A DNA stretch of 64,000 nt from Physcomitrium patens (GCF_000002425.4 NC_037270.1:10635935-10699934); one strand, 5' to 3'; positions 50,387-63,522 are shown, counted from the stretch's first letter. Notes: generated by a model from the letters alone, not told the origin. Made by a program: numbers and translations.

Positions 50387-51754
50387 ATGGATGCTACTCC
50401 TAGCAGAAGTAAGAATAGATTTGTAACTATTGCAAATCTTCATGAACTTATTAATACTCTAAGTGTAGAAATCTCATATAGTTCTAATGTAAATCATAGA
50501 GGTATTATGCCTACGCCTATGAAAGAAGTTCAAAGTTTGCGACAAGAAGTTATACAATTGGAGGAAGTAAGTAGATCAACCTTGCAATAAATCTAGGGAG
50601 TTTTGCTTCCATAAGTATGACAGAGTTAAAGATTAGTATGCATGAGAAGTTTGATAGAACAAGAACAAAATTTTGAAGATTTTTGCAATAAATCAAGCTC
50701 TATCTAAGCTTGCATCCTTTCCAATACTAAAGTCAGATTTATAGGTGCACTTCTATTAAGAAGTGCTTTCTTTTGTTTTACTCTTTTAATAAAAAAGAAA
50801 TTCATGAATCTTTTAATATTTAGATTCATTCTTAGAAGTGTTTGTAGCCACAATTAGTAAAAGTGATCAAGAAAGAATAATACAAACTAAGTTTTTATCT
50901 TTACAATAAAGATTATGGTTAGCTACCATATATGCTATTGAATTTTAAAATCTAAATTGTGACATGGACTCAAATGACAAAGCCCTTATAAATCAATTTC
51001 AATATGGATTGAAAGATAATGTCAAAGATTTATTATTGACAATGCCAAAAGCAAAAAAAAATGAATAATTTATTATTCAAGCCATTGCATGTGACAATCA
51101 ATTATTTAAAAGACGTCAAGAATAAAGATTTGGCTAGAGAAGAACAAATCAAATAAAGATGGTTGCTCTCAAGTTTTCAAAAACTTATTCACTGAGGCAA
51201 GAATCAATGCAAATTAATATGGTATATTTTAAATTCTTCAAAGAGTAGAAAAAGACTCAATGACATCAACAAGGCTTATGCTTATATTGTGGAAAAGCTT
51301 AAGACACTACTCAGCATTATTCAAAGAAACAATATAATCACAAAATGAGAAGCATGCTTGCCAAAGAAGATAAGGTGTCAAAAAATAAATTTCTTCAGCT
51401 ACAATAGAGACCATGCGGTTGGAATCTTATATAACTCCTAGTAAAGGTCCTATTCTCTCCTCAGATCTCTCACCTCATTTTACAATAGAAGTTGATTCAG
51501 GACCAAAAAATCAAAAAGTCTTAACTTTGTTAGATTCAGAAGCCTTAGCCTATTTTATAGAGGAAAATTTTGTCAAAAAAAAAGAAATATCATTTTTCAA
51601 AAAAACTAAACCTATACATGTAAAAATCAAAGATGGTTGTTTGCTATCTACTAGAGATATTACGCATGTGATTGTTCTTTTAGATGTACTAATTAAAGAT
51701 CATAATAGCATAGTAATATTTAATAAAATAAGAACTCTATCCAATTCAAGTATT
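50387..51754 (+). pseudogene. Gypsy E gag and protease region
   Basis: The gag start reads MDATPSRSKNRFVTIANLHE and soon meets a stop. Broken frames continue to a zinc knuckle remnant (LCLYCGKA, then a stop and altered Cys/His positions) near 51280. The frame at 51413-51754 is a retroviral-type aspartic protease (VLTLLDSEALAYFIEENF) in which the usual D-S-G has become D-S-E. It matches the Gypsy D protease at 61391-61747. Confidence 0.75.
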
Positions 51755-51888
51755 TAAGGATTATTTTAATTAAAAAAATATATTTCTTAGATAGATTAGA
51801 TTTCTTATAAGAAAATTATTTTGATAGTTTAATTCAAAATTTCATTAGTCAAGTAGAAATACATAAGTCTAGTACATCAAAATCCTTA

Positions 51889-52438
51889 TGTCAAGGATAC
51901 GAACTTGATAGAAATAAATAAAAAAGTGAAACTTTTTTCAAAGAAAGATGACAAAATAGAAATAACTAAATATGTATATTAACAAAGAAATTGGAATAGC
52001 TATTGCCAAAAGACAAGAAAACTAGATACCCTTGAAACTAGACTAGAAGTAAGAAAGAAGTTGACAAGAGTAAAGAAGGCTTCACTCTTCCTTCTATATA
52101 TATTATCTACTTAGGAGCTACATGGTGACGTTCTATAAGATCTCCAAAAACGTGATGACTTTGCACAATATGTATTTTAACTTGTAAGGCAAGTTTTCTA
52201 TATAGACACCACATAGTTAGCTTGTTTTGTAAGCTACCAATACATGTGGAACGTGGTTAACTTATTGACCAAGTTTCTAACCTACTAACTAAGTATAAAC
52301 ACATGTAAAGTCAAAACAACGTCTATGAAGCTTCTAGAAATCTTTTTTAGAAGATATTATGAAATTAATCTACTTTCACCTACTTCTACCTAATCATATC
52401 ACTTAGATAACAGTTATAGTAAATATATGTCCATGACA
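51889..52438 (-). repeat. 3' LTR of Gypsy D
   Basis: On the plus strand it runs from TGTCAAGGATACG to GTCCATGACA, so the ends are TGTCA/TGACA inverted repeats. It has exactly the length of the partner at 62973-63522, with many scattered differences. Confidence 0.92.
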
Positions 52439-52455
52439 TTATCCCCCTTTCTAGG
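52439..52455 (-). other. Polypurine tract of Gypsy D
   Basis: On the minus strand the bases AGAAAGGGGGATAA directly precede the 3' LTR. Such a tract primes plus-strand DNA synthesis in LTR retrotransposons. It confirms that the LTR at 51889-52438 is the 3' LTR of a minus-strand element. Confidence 0.85.
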
Positions 52456-52798
52456 AACGAGTTCTACAAGGAGCGATGATCACATGTCGAAGAAGTTTAA
52501 GATGGGGCAAATTGTATTTGCTACATACTCTGATCTTTATTCTCTTCGAAGATGATTGATAGGGCCTCTCAACTATCGATAGTGTCTCATACCAAGGTAG
52601 AAAGATCACCCTGTTATTTGATCGTTTTTGAGGCCATCATAGCTTCCTTCAAATAAAATATTTGGAACACCATCAGGAGTTGATTCTACCTCTAGTAAAA
52701 TCACCAAACATCAAGAGTCTCTTCCGAGGTCATGATACCAAATGCATTGTATCTCGCCATCTATTCAAGAAAAAATATGTCGATCTTGAGGATCTTTT

Positions 52799-53100
52799 GA
52801 CGAAGATCAGCAAATACTTGCTTACTTACAACCACATGGAGATTAAGTATAATATATTGCTAATAGTAAAAATGTAGCAAAGAGTTAAAATAAGTTATTC
52901 TGATGGCATCAAGGATTTAGTTGGATGAGGTAGAAATGGATGTAATATCAAAAAGATGGAAGTTGCCTCGTTTGTGAGCAAACCACCACCTATAAGTAAA
53001 AAGTGTTGGAAGTAAGAATCATCTTTCTCCACACTTTTCTTAGACTACAATCTTTGCTAATGCTAAGTGTTTGTAGTTTTTAGATTTCTTTTCTTCAATA
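52799..53100 (+). repeat. 5' LTR of Copia 2
   Basis: It begins TGACGAAGATC (TGTTGAAGATC in the partner) and ends TTCTTCAATA. The interior starts GGTTATGGACC, probably the primer-binding region. Confidence 0.92.
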
Positions 53101-53656
53101 GGTTATGGACCCACTCACATTTGCTTGAGTATTTTTTGAAGTTCTTTGAAGTAGTTTTGTAAGTGTGGAGTAGATCAAGTTGTTGTTGCTGATGTTAGGC
53201 TTTGGAAGATCCTAACTTTCAGATTCAGATCTAAATCTAGATCATGGTTTACTCTTACTTGTGGTTAAGAGCATTTTGGTGTTAATGTCTTGTTTTTCAC
53301 CTATACACAAAGTTTGCATTGTACTTTTGCTGAGATAGATCCTAGATAATCTAACTTTATGATTTCATGTCCTAAAGTTATTGATTGTGCTTAAAAGGCC
53401 TCTTCTGGTGTATAGAGGTGATTTGTGAGCATAAGAAAGATATTAGAGTGGCAAATCAGATTTGAGACACTTAGATAACTCATCAGACTTGTGACAAGTT
53501 TTAAAAGTGAAGTTGAGAGAGTTTTTGAGAGTTAAAACACTAGTTTATTCACAAAGAAGGATTCTATGATTCTAAGGCCACAAAATCTTCTTGGTGATTT
53601 TTGAGAGCATTAGGACTTCTTCTTACAATCTTTTTTGATACAACTCTTCATTAGAC

Positions 53657-55193
53657 ATGGCTTCAAGTGACGGTGAGGGATTGAGAGTTATTGAGAAGTA
53701 TAGAGGTAACAATTTCTACCATTGGAAGAAAAAAACTAGAGCTTTTGTTGGCATCTTTGGATCTTTGGGATATTATAGATGAAAGTGAAGAGGCTCCAAG
53801 CAAAGATGTTGATATGAAGGAAAAGAATGAGTTCTAACATAGTGAAAAGAAGGCTTTTGGATTGATTGCAATCAATGTGGATGAAGCCAACTTCTCCCAC
53901 ATTATCTCTTGCAAAGGACCAACGAAAGCATAGAAGACCCTTTGTAACATCTATGAGAGCAAGAACTTATCCTACATCATCTATACAAGAAAGAAGTTCT
54001 TCACTTGCAAGATGGAAGAAGGTGAAGACCTCATGGCTCATGTCAATAAGGTAAAGGCTCTTGCAAACCAACTAGCAATTGTTGACAAGCCTTTAGAAGA
54101 AAGTGATATTATCATGACCTTGCTAATGAGCCTTCCCGAATCCTACAACTACCTTATTATGGCATTAGAGTCCATCAAGCTAAAAGAGCTTACAATGGAT
54201 TATGTGATGGCAAGACTTGTCCATGAAGTAACCAAGAAGAAAGAAAATCAGCCTCAAAGTGAAGATTCAGTACTCTACTCACGTCAAGGCAAGGGCAACT
54301 ATTCAAATCAATGAGGTAATGTCAAATCTTGCTTCATTTGTGGCAAAGTATGTAATTTTGTTCGAAATTGCTATAAAGGCAAAAAGATGAATAAAGAGAA
54401 TGCAAATAGTGTGTAAGATGAATTTGGAGGACAAGATTATGCATTCATGGAAACAAATGGGACCTCTATAGCTGCCATGTCAAGATGGATTGTGGATTCA
54501 GGTTGTTCCAAGCATATGACACCTTATAAGTGTTCATTTGACACTTATGAGGCTATTCCACCATCAAATGTGGTATTGGCAGATAGTCGTACAGGTCAAG
54601 CTATTGAAATTGGCTCTATTATGGTGGAGGTGGTTGTGAATGGACAAATCAATAGGATCAAATTCAAAAACGTCCTTCATGTGCCTAAGATGAAGTAAAA
54701 CCTACTTTCAGTGAGTAAACTTGTAATGGAAGGTTTTAAAGTTCAATTTGACATGAATGAATGTTTTGTAAGAACATTATGTGGAGAAAAGGTCTTCAAA
54801 GGCATGAAAGAGGGAAATTTATACTACTTCAATTGTAAGAAGGTGAATGAAGTGGAAGTAGCCGCATTTGCTGAGTTTATATTAAACCAAGACAAGTTGA
54901 ATATATGCCATTGTCGCCTTGGTCATTTGAATGTGAAGAACATGAAAGAGCTAAAATCTATGGTAAGTATCTTAGATCTTGGCAACACAAGCCAAAATGC
55001 AAAACAACTTGCATGTAAAGGATACATACAAGGTAAACAACAAAAGGCCTCATTTTCAAGTAGCTTAGAAACACATGCTACTAAGTTGCTAAAGATTGTC
55101 CATTCTGATGTATGTGGACCTATGAAGAATACAAGTATTGGAGGATCAAAGTATTTTCTTACTTTCATTGATGATTATTTCAGAAATATTTGA
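53657..55193 (+). pseudogene. Copia 2 gag, protease and integrase start
   Basis: The gag start MASSDGEGLRVIEKYRGNNF is followed by a frameshift. Gag continues in frame at 54012-54314 and is then cut by a TGA. The protease keeps the catalytic D-S-G in WIVDSGCSKHM. The integrase N-terminal region includes HCRLGHLN and HSDVCGPM, and the frame ends at a stop after FIDDYFRNI. It is the same arrangement as Copia 1 with different breaks, so the two copies decayed separately. Confidence 0.85.
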
Positions 55194-55274
55194 ATCTACA
55201 TTATTAAAGTTAAGAATGAATGCTTTTGGAGGTTTAAGGACTTTAAAGCACTTGTTGAGAAACAAAGTAAATAC

Positions 55275-57590
55275 ATGATCAAGGTGCTGCGTATGGATAA
55301 TGGAGGTGAGTATATGTCTAAGCAATTTGATGTTTATTTGAAGAATGAAGGAATTGCTAGACAAACCACAATTACATACACTCCACAACAAAATTGTATT
55401 GCTGAAAGAGCAAATCAAACCATTGTAGAGATAGCAAGGAGCGTGCTTCATGCTCAAAATCTTGGCTATGAGTTTTAGGGGGAAGCTATCGTGAATGCAG
55501 TGTATATAAGAAATAGGTGTCCAATAAGTGCTCTTGTATCAATGACACCACAAGAAGCTTAGAGAAGAAGAAAACCTTCCATTTTCCATATGAGGACCTT
55601 TGGTTGCATTGCATATGCAAAAACACTAGATTGTATGAGGTCCAAACTTGATGCAAAAGGTACTAAGAGTGTGTTTCTTGGTTATTGTGAAGGTACTAAG
55701 GCATGTAGGCTAATGTGCTTGGAAACCAAGAAGATCATCAAAAGTGGTGATATTGAGTTTTTGGAGCATAAGAGTGCTTGTGAGCACTTGGAGATGTATC
55801 CAAGTAGGAGTAATGGTGTGTTTTGGGAAACATCTTTGAATTCAGCAAAGAAACAAGAAGATGAACACAATAAAGATGAAGATGAAAAGCCAAAGAGGGT
55901 TGAAAAGATGAAGGCTCCTACAATTGCCAAAACAGCAATGAAAGAAATGAAGATGTTGAAGATTGGGACGATGATAATGATGAAGAATACCAACCATTGA
56001 GTAAAAAATGACAGGGTTTAAGAGTTAGAAAATAACAAGGAGTGCAAGAAGGTGAATGTTCTTCTACAAGTGAAAGGAGATATCCTTTGAACGAAAGAAG
56101 GCAACATCGCGAATGGTAGAGGGATCACATCTTTCCTCAAGTAAGTAAAGAATACGTAAATATTGCTCTTTTTGCTGATCTATTATCTTTATGTGATGCT
56201 ATGAGGTATGAAGATGCAATTAAGTGGAAGAAGACTATGGAAGAAGAGCATCAATCTCTTATAGACAATGGTGCATGGGAATTGACACTTCTTCCAGCAA
56301 ATCGATCTAGTGTTGGTTGTAAGTAGATGTTTAGGACTAAAAGAGATACAATAGGTGTGGTGGTTAGGCACAATGCAAGATTAGTTGCAAAAAGATATTC
56401 ACAAGTTGCTAGAATTGATTTCATTGAGACTTATGCATCCGTTGCCAAATTCACCACAATTATGACCATTGTAGCAATTGGGACAGCAATGGATTTAGAA
56501 ATACACCAAATGGATGTGAAGACGGCCTTTTTGAATGGAGAATTGTAAGAAGACATCTACATGGACCAATCTCAAGGATTTGTACAAGAAGGCAAAGAAC
56601 ATCTTGTGTGCAAATTGAAGAAATCCTTGTATAGATTGAAATAATTACCAAGGGCATGGTACCAACAAATTGACACCTTCTTGGTCAATGAAGGATTTGT
56701 GAAGAGTGAAGTTGATCATTCATTGTATGTGATGTAATCTAAAGAGTTTTTGCTGATTGTAATCCTTTATGTTGATGATTTGATCATCTTGGATAATAAT
56801 ATGGAAAAGATGGATTGGATGAAGGCCAAATTAGAGAAGGAATATGAGATGAGTGATTTGGAAGAGTTACACTATTGCTTAGGAGTGGAATTTGTAAGAG
56901 ATCGTGGTAACAAGACCATTACAATGAGCCAAATTAAGTACATTGAAGAAGTATTGAAACGATTCAATATAGAGGAGTGCAAGCTTATTGGAACATCCCT
57001 GGAGGTAAATTTGAAGTTGATGAAGCTTACGGATGAGGAGCTTATACAAGTTGAAGGTGAGATGCAAAGTGTTCCATACAAGACAGCAGTATGCTCACTC
57101 ATATATGCAATGGTCACCACAAGAGTGGATCTTGTGTATGCGATGAGTGTTGTAAGCCAATACATGTCTAAGGCTGGACCAATGCTTTGGAAAATGGTAA
57201 AGAGGATATTGAGGTACTTAAAAGCTACAAAAGACTTCAAATTGTACCTTAGTAGTAAGAACATTGACTTATAAGGTTATTGTGATGCAGATTGGGGTGG
57301 AGATGAAAATGATAGAAGATCCACAATAGGATATGTGTTCTTCATTGGAGTGGGAGCCATTTCATGGAATTACAAGAGACAATCTATCATTGTAAGATCA
57401 ACGATAGAGGCATAGTACATGGTAGCAAGTCATTGTGCAATAGAAGAGTGTTGGATAAGGCAATTCTTAGAAGACATTGGTCTAGTGCAACTAGAAGCAA
57501 ATCTAATTATGTGTGACAATCAAGGATGTCTTGTATTTGTCAAGAATCCAAAACACCACTCAAGGACAAAGCACATTGATGTTTAATATC
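55275..57590 (+). pseudogene. Copia 2 integrase end, reverse transcriptase and RNase H
   Basis: Integrase continues with GGEYMSKQFDVYLKNEG and the catalytic Glu region NCIAERANQTIVEIA, then the C-terminal part (MRTFGCIAYAKTLDC). Reverse transcriptase shows VAIGTAMDLEIHQMDVKTAF and the active-site block ILYVDDLIIL. RNase H shows ADWGGDENDRRSTIGYVFF, and the chain ends near KHHSRTKHIDV. Stops interrupt it in several places, for example after YEF at 55478 and before SKEF near 56736. Confidence 0.85.
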
Positions 57591-57754
57591 ATTTCATACG
57601 AAAGAAGATTGAAGATGGAATAATAGGTATGAAGTATTGTGCTACAAATGACATGCTTGCTGATGTGCTTACAAAGGCATTAGTGAAGGATAGACATCAT
57701 GACTTGATTCAGAGATTAAGATTAAAAGCCTTTTCAATATTAACAAAGTGAGAG

Positions 57755-58056
57755 TGTTGAAGATCAGCAAGTACTTGCTTAGTTACAATCACATAGAGAT
57801 TAAACATAGTATGTTACGAATAATAAAAAGGTAGTAAAGAATTAAAGTAAGTTATTGTATGGCATCAAGGATTTAGTTGAATGTGGTAGAAATGGATGTA
57901 ATATCAACAGGATGAAAATTACCTCATTGGTGAGCAAACCACCACCTATTAGTAAAGAGTGTTGGAAGTAAGAATCATCTTTCTCTACACTTCTCTTAGA
58001 CTACAATCCTTGTTGATGCTAAGTGTTTGTAGCTTTTAGACTTCTTTTCTTCAATA
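57755..58056 (+). repeat. 3' LTR of Copia 2
   Basis: It begins TGTTGAAGATC and ends TTCTTCAATA. The purine-rich AAAGTGAGAG just upstream is the likely polypurine tract. Confidence 0.92.
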
Positions 58057-58276
58057 TCTTCATCTCAACTACATTGTCTTGAAAATTGTGATAATTGTAA
58101 TGTTTCATGTGGCAAGTGAGTAAACGAAGGCTCTTGAGTCAAATCTGTTGGTTGTTGGCTCTCCATCTCCTCAGCATTACAACTACAAAGAAGCTACAAA
58201 CAAGGATTGAAAGTAGAATGTTATCTTGTCTAGATCTTGTTTCTTTTATAAGGAAGGTTTTCATCTTCATTTTGAT

Positions 58277-58400
58277 GGATGTTGACAATAAAAAGCCTCC
58301 ATTGCCTTTGTTGCATTTGCAAGATTCTTTATTGGCTCCCATGTATGTTCACTAATATCATATCCACGTCAATGGACAAGATATTCTAATTTATTTTGAT
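58277..58400 (-). pseudogene. Chromodomain of Gypsy D
   Basis: The minus strand reads EYLVH, a stop, then RGYDISEHTWEPIKNLANA, the typical end of a chromovirus chromodomain. The stop is a TGA where family members have Trp in HWKGY. Chromodomains of this kind tether integrase to modified histones and steer insertion into heterochromatin. Confidence 0.85.
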
Positions 58401-58850
58401 GCCACTTTGAATCTAGGACTTCTTACACTTCAAACTCTTCATTATTATCCACTTCTATAGGAGGAGGTGGAGCTTGTCTTCTTCCTAATATGTCAACTAT
58501 CTTCTATGATTCAAGAAGAGATATGTGAAATACTGGATAAATTTTCATTGACTTTGGTATGGATAAACAATATACAACTAGATTGATTTGTGAAGAAATA
58601 GAAAATAGTCCAAGCCTACGATAGTCCACCTTATTACAAAAATGAGTGGTCTTGATATTGCGATGAAGTAATCATACCTTATCATCCATGTAGAATGGTG
58701 GTGTTTCTTTTGATAAACATCTGCATTGAACTTCTGTTGTTCTTGAGCTTTTTTTAATTACGTCTTCATCGTTGCATATAGCTCTGACAAATAATTTATC
58801 AAATCTTTTGTTGCAAGCTAATTAGCTTCTGAAAAGTTAAAAGTATCAAG

Positions 58851-59306
58851 TTATGGATGATAATCATAATTAGCAAAGAAAGGTATTTGTTTTGTAGGAA
58901 AATATATCATGTTATTATAAACAAACTCTACTAATGGCAAAAGAGTTGTCCAATCATCTTGTCGGTAGTTGATCGTAAATCTTAAATACTCCTCCAAAAC
59001 TTCATTAACACACTCCGTTTGTCCATCAGTTTGAGGATGGAATGCTAAAGATAATTTTATATCCACTTTTATAATCTTAAAAAGAATTTGCCAAAATCTT
59101 GATACAAACTGAGTTCCACTATGTGATATAATATCCTTGGATAATCCATGATAGCGATAGATATTGTCAAGAAAGAGCTTAGTTGTTTCTTCATCTATGA
59201 TAGATTTTGTACATAGTACAAAAAGTGTCATCTTGGTAAAACTATCTACTATCAGGAATATAGAGTCATAAGAACTTGAAATCGGAAGATCCATGATGAA
59301 ATCCAT
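58851..59306 (-). pseudogene. Integrase core of Gypsy D
   Basis: Frame of 151 codons covering the Ty3/Gypsy integrase core: MDFIMDLPISSSYDSIFLIV (first Asp in the following DSFTKM), ISHSGTQFVSRFW where the second catalytic Asp is replaced by His, and HPQTDGQTECVNEVLEEYLR with the Glu retained. Confidence 0.88.
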
Positions 59307-60239
59307 AGAAACAAAAGACCATGGTTGTTATGGAATGGATAATGGCTGAAGAAGTCTATAAGGTCGATGACGAGGAGTTTTTGATCTTAAGCAAACATCA
59401 CAAGATTGTACAAGATCTTTAACTGTCTTCTACGTTTGAGACCACCAAAAATCCCTGGATATTAATTCCAAAGTTTTATTATATCCAAAATGTCTTGTTG
59501 TTGGAAAGTTATGATAAGCTTGAAGAACACGTAATCAAGCTTCTTTTTCTAGAACATATAGGCGTCCTTCAAAATATAGTAGATTGTTCTTGAATTCAAA
59601 CTTGGAAGTATCATGAGACTTTGAAGGATTTTCCTTAATATCACGAATAAAAAGATCAGAAGACATACTTGAGTGAACTTACTTAATGAAATTTGAATCA
59701 ATAGTTAGTATTAATTTCATTGCTCAAAGATGAATATGCTCTAACTTCAAGAGAATTGTGCGTTGCTGATCAAAAGTAACATCTCTTTTCTTTGATATAA
59801 GATAAGATCGTCTAGAGAGTACATCTGACAAATCTTATTGTTTTCCTAGTTGATAAGTAATCTTGAATTTGAATCTTGACAAAGACATACTCGAATGGAC
59901 TTAGTGACAATTCAAAACAAGTGTTGACATAAAATATTTAATGTTCTTGTAATTCATATACATATTGAATGGACTAGGAGAACCTTCTAAATAATCGTGC
60001 CATTCTTAAAACGATTCCACAATTACAAGAAGTTCTTTATTATGGATCTAGTAGTTGATCTGGGTTGCTAAAAATTTTCTTGAATGAAAAGCTACTTAGT
60101 GAATTTTATCATCTGTTCCCATTTGTCACAATACGACATCCAAAGCAAAGTTTGATGCATCTGTTTCCATAAAAAATAGCTTAAAAAAATTGATGTGATA
60201 TTAGATTAATGCAGAAACAAAGACTGTCTTCAAAGCTTT

Positions 60240-61249
60240 AAATGTTACTTCCACCTCTTGATTACATTGAAGTTTGTCTTTATAAGTCAAAGTATAAGTG
60301 GAGCTATAACTTGAGCAAAGTCTTTGATGAAGATCCGATAGTAGTTGCTAAATCCCAAAAAGCATTAGACATCTCTTACCGTTTTTGGGATCTTCCAATT
60401 CATAATAGCTTGAACTTTCTTAGGATCCATCCTAAGTCCATTATTTGAAATGATGTATCTTAAGAAATCAACTTGATTAGTATGAAAAACACACTTTTAT
60501 ATTTTAGCATAGAGTCCTGCATCTCTTAGTTTTTGTAACACATGACGAACATAAAGTTCATATTCTTTTATATTCTTAGAATAGATTAAGATATCATTTA
60601 GGTAACAGACAAAAAAATCATCTAAAAACTCTCAAAAGACATCATTCATTAGATATTGGAATGTTATTAGTGCATTTGTAAGTCCAAAAGGCATGATATT
60701 GTATTTGAAATGCCATAGCTTGTTCAAAACGCAGTCTTCGATTCATCTCATTCTTTGATGCATATCAGATTGTATGCTCTTCATAGATCTATTTTTGTAT
60801 AGATCTTAGCTTGATTCGATTGGTCAAGGAATCCAGATAATAAAGGTAGCATGTACCTATTCTTTGATGGTGATTTTGTTCAGTCCTCGATAATCAACAC
60901 ATCTCCGCAATGATTCATCTTTTTTCTTTAGAAATAAAATTGGAGCTTCTACCGGAGATTTGGAATGGCATATGAAATTCTTAGCTAGATTCTCTTCAAT
61001 TTATTCCTTAAGTTCAGCCAACTCATTTTGTGATAAACTGTAGATTGGTCCAAATGGTGGTTGTGCTCTTTCTTGAAGGTCAATTGAGCAGTCATAGGAA
61101 CGATGTTTTGGAAGAGTATCTACATTCTTCTTCTCAAATACATCTTGAAAATCTTGATATTGGCTTGGAATGTCACTTGAAGTCTTTTCACCAATAGAAA
61201 CAGGTGTGGTATAAATGACACAAGGTGATCTTTCTTTTGCAGCATGCAA
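60240..61249 (-). pseudogene. Reverse transcriptase and RNase H start of Gypsy D
   Basis: The region opens with IPSQYQDFQDVFEKKNVDTL, the usual entry into Gypsy reverse transcriptase, and continues in broken frames. The active site at 60593-60604 reads YLND in [12 protein letters not shown] instead of YLDD, so one metal-binding Asp is lost. RNase H follows towards lower coordinates in damaged form. Confidence 0.8.
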
Positions 61250-61390
61250 GAAAGTTCTTGTACCTAAAAATACAGGTTTAATTGTACTAGACTTATGACT
61301 TTTTACTTGATTAATTATGCTCTTAGTTATACTTTCAAAAAAATCAAGATTATGAGAAGTCCAATATATTTTAGGGTTATATTTTTCTAG

Positions 61391-62760
61391 TCATGATAAA
61401 TTTAAAAGGACTGGATTAGAGAGAGATCTAATGATATTAAATATTACAAAGCTACTATGACCATTAGTTGCTACTTTTGTAAGAAGGGTTTCATGAATAA
61501 CATCTTCTGAAGATAATAGATGACTATCTTTGACTTCTATATGAATAAGTTTAATTTTCTTCATTAAAAGTATACGTTGTCTTTTAGCAAATTCTTCATC
61601 TAAAAAACATGTTGAGGCTCTTGAATCTAACAAGGCACATGCTTTGTGATGTTTAAGTCTTAAAATAATATTTATCTTAAAACAAAGAGAGGATTTTGAA
61701 GAGAGAATAGGACCTTCACTAGATATTATACAAGGTTCTAGCTGCACAGTCCTTATTTAGCTGGATAAACTCATTTTTTGACATACTGTCTTCTTTAATA
61801 GCCGTACTCCTCATTTTATGGTTATGTCACTTCTTTGGACAATGTTGAGCAGTGTGCTTAGGTTCTCCATAATATAAACACAATCCTTCTTGATGACAAA
61901 GAGTCTTTTCTTGTTCAGTAAGAGGTTTGAAACGTATCGCATCAATTTGCATATCCTCTACTTCCGGATACATGTATTAAAGAGATGTTGGTATTGCCAT
62001 TGAATTATAATAACGTTAAGGTTCTTTTGTATGGTTCTCAGATCAAAATTCAAAAAGACGATTATTACACTTCATAGCAAAGTTAATTGCTTGACTCAAT
62101 ATTTGAGAATCAAATAAGTTGAGCATTAATTTTTTTACCTCATATTATAATCCATAGAAAAATTGACTAAAAAGTACAGCATTATTTGACTTGATATTAG
62201 TTGCATATTGTCAAAATTATAAAGCATACAATATTATTTATCAATTATCTTATCATAAAATATAGATCTTGTTGATTGTAATACAAATTGCATCATGTTC
62301 TCTATACATGGATCAAAATTCTTCTAAAAAAAGCCTCCAGATTATCCAATATTGGATCTCATCGTTCAAGAAAAAATAAAAATCATGATAATGTTGAACT
62401 TGAAAGAAATATACCAATGAATCTAACTTGCGATCTTGGAATTCAATAGCTTCGGGGTTGAAGTTCAATCACAAGTTATACTTGATTGATAAATTCTCTA
62501 AATTTTGATCTGGTGCCATCAAACTTTTCAAGTAGGGTAATTCTAGGTTTTCTAATATTGGAAGGGTGTTCCACCATAAGAGAAGGGACATGATTTGGTA
62601 TAGATGTTGAAGCAGCTCCAATCATTTTTATATGTTCACTTCCTGCCAATCTTGTTGCTCCTTATTATTGTAAATTAAGTTGATGCATCGCAAGCATTAA
62701 CTCCTTCAATTGCTCTTGCATTTGTGCCATTGCACTCTTTCTTTCAACAAGTTCTACCAT
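61391..62760 (-). pseudogene. Gag, zinc knuckle and protease of Gypsy D
   Basis: Gag begins near 62760 (MVELVERKSAMAQMQEQLKE) and is heavily interrupted. The zinc knuckle near 61860 reads CLYYGEPKHTAQHC, with the second Cys changed to Tyr. The protease at 61391-61747 contains ACALLDSRASTCFLDEEFA, where D-S-G has become D-S-R. Confidence 0.78.
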
Positions 62761-62972
62761 GATAACACTTAGAAAAGAGAAGATGTCTAATATTGCTCAA
62801 GACAAATAGAAGAGAGGGCTTGAGAACAAAGAAAATACTAAGAATAATATCAGTTTAGAAGAGGGTAATCTACAACTTCTAATACGCTTATGTCTTATCA
62901 AGAGAAAAGGGTAATCCACTCTTAATCAAGATTAGACAAAACTCTGATATTCTAAGTGCATTCTTGTCAATC

Positions 62973-63522
62973 TGTCAAGGACAAGAACTTGATAGAAACA
63001 AATAAACAAGTGAGACTTTTTTCAAAGAAAGATGAAAAAATAGAAATAACTAAATATATATATTAAGAAAGAAAATAGAATGGCTATTGTCAAAAAATAA
63101 GAAAACTAGAGATCCTTGAAACTAGACTAGAAATAAATAAAGAGTTGTTAAGAGTGAAGAAGACTTCACTCTTATCTCTATATATATTATCTAGCTAAGA
63201 GCTACGTGGTAATATTCTATAGGACCTCCAAAATCATGTTGACTTTGCACAGCAGGTATCTTAACTTGCAAGTCAAGTTTTCTATGTGGGCGCCACATAG
63301 TTAGCTTGTTTCGCAAGCTATCTATATGTGTAGCACGTGGTTAACTTATTGACCAAGTTTTTAACCTACTAATGAAGTATAAACACATGTAAAGTCAAAA
63401 CAGCATCTATACAGCTTCTAGGAAGCTTTTTTAGAAGATATTATGAAATTAATCTATTTTTACTTATTTCTACCTATTCATATCACTTAGGTAACAATTA
63501 CAATAAATATATGTCCATGACA
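62973..63522 (-). repeat. 5' LTR of Gypsy D
   Basis: It has the same 550-bp length as 51889-52438. Gypsy E coding sequence resumes directly after it at 63523. Confidence 0.92.

Larger units (their letters stand above)
52799..58056 (+). mobile_element. Copia LTR retrotransposon 2, nested in Gypsy D
   Basis: LTRs of 302 bp at 52799-53100 and 57755-58056 enclose a plus-strand Copia polyprotein of the same family as Copia 1. The insertion is flanked by TCTTT (52794-52798) and TCTTC (58057-58061), a target duplication with one mismatch. In order: gag from 53657, zinc knuckle near 54330 (CFICGKVCNFVRNC, His lost), protease (WIVDSGCSKHM) near 54490, pre-integrase (HCRLGHLNVKNM) near 54910, integrase core (HSDVCGPM, then GGEYMSKQ) at 55080-55480, reverse transcriptase 56200-56990 with intact YVDD at about 56768, and RNase H from about 57276 (ADWGGDENDRRSTIGYVFF). 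Many stops and frameshifts make it inactive. It lies in the 3' untranslated part of Gypsy D. Confidence 0.92.
51889..63522 (-). mobile_element. Gypsy D chromodomain element inserted in Gypsy E and itself split by Copia 2
   Basis: Two 550-bp LTRs (51889-52438 and 62973-63522) bound a minus-strand Ty3/Gypsy element. Going down in coordinate: gag, zinc knuckle near 61860, protease 61747-61391, reverse transcriptase from 61249, integrase 59306-58851, chromodomain about 58395-58277, then the 3' untranslated part cut by Copia 2, a polypurine tract and the 3' LTR. The flanks CCTTA (51884-51888) and TCTTA (63523-63527) are a near-perfect target duplication. Gypsy E coding sequence resumes on both sides. 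Key residues are lost: the RT motif YxDD reads YLND at 60593-60604, the second integrase Asp is His (ISHSGTQF), and the chromodomain has TGA for a conserved Trp. It is non-functional. Removing Copia 2 (about 5.26 kb) gives an element of about 6.4 kb. Confidence 0.9.
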
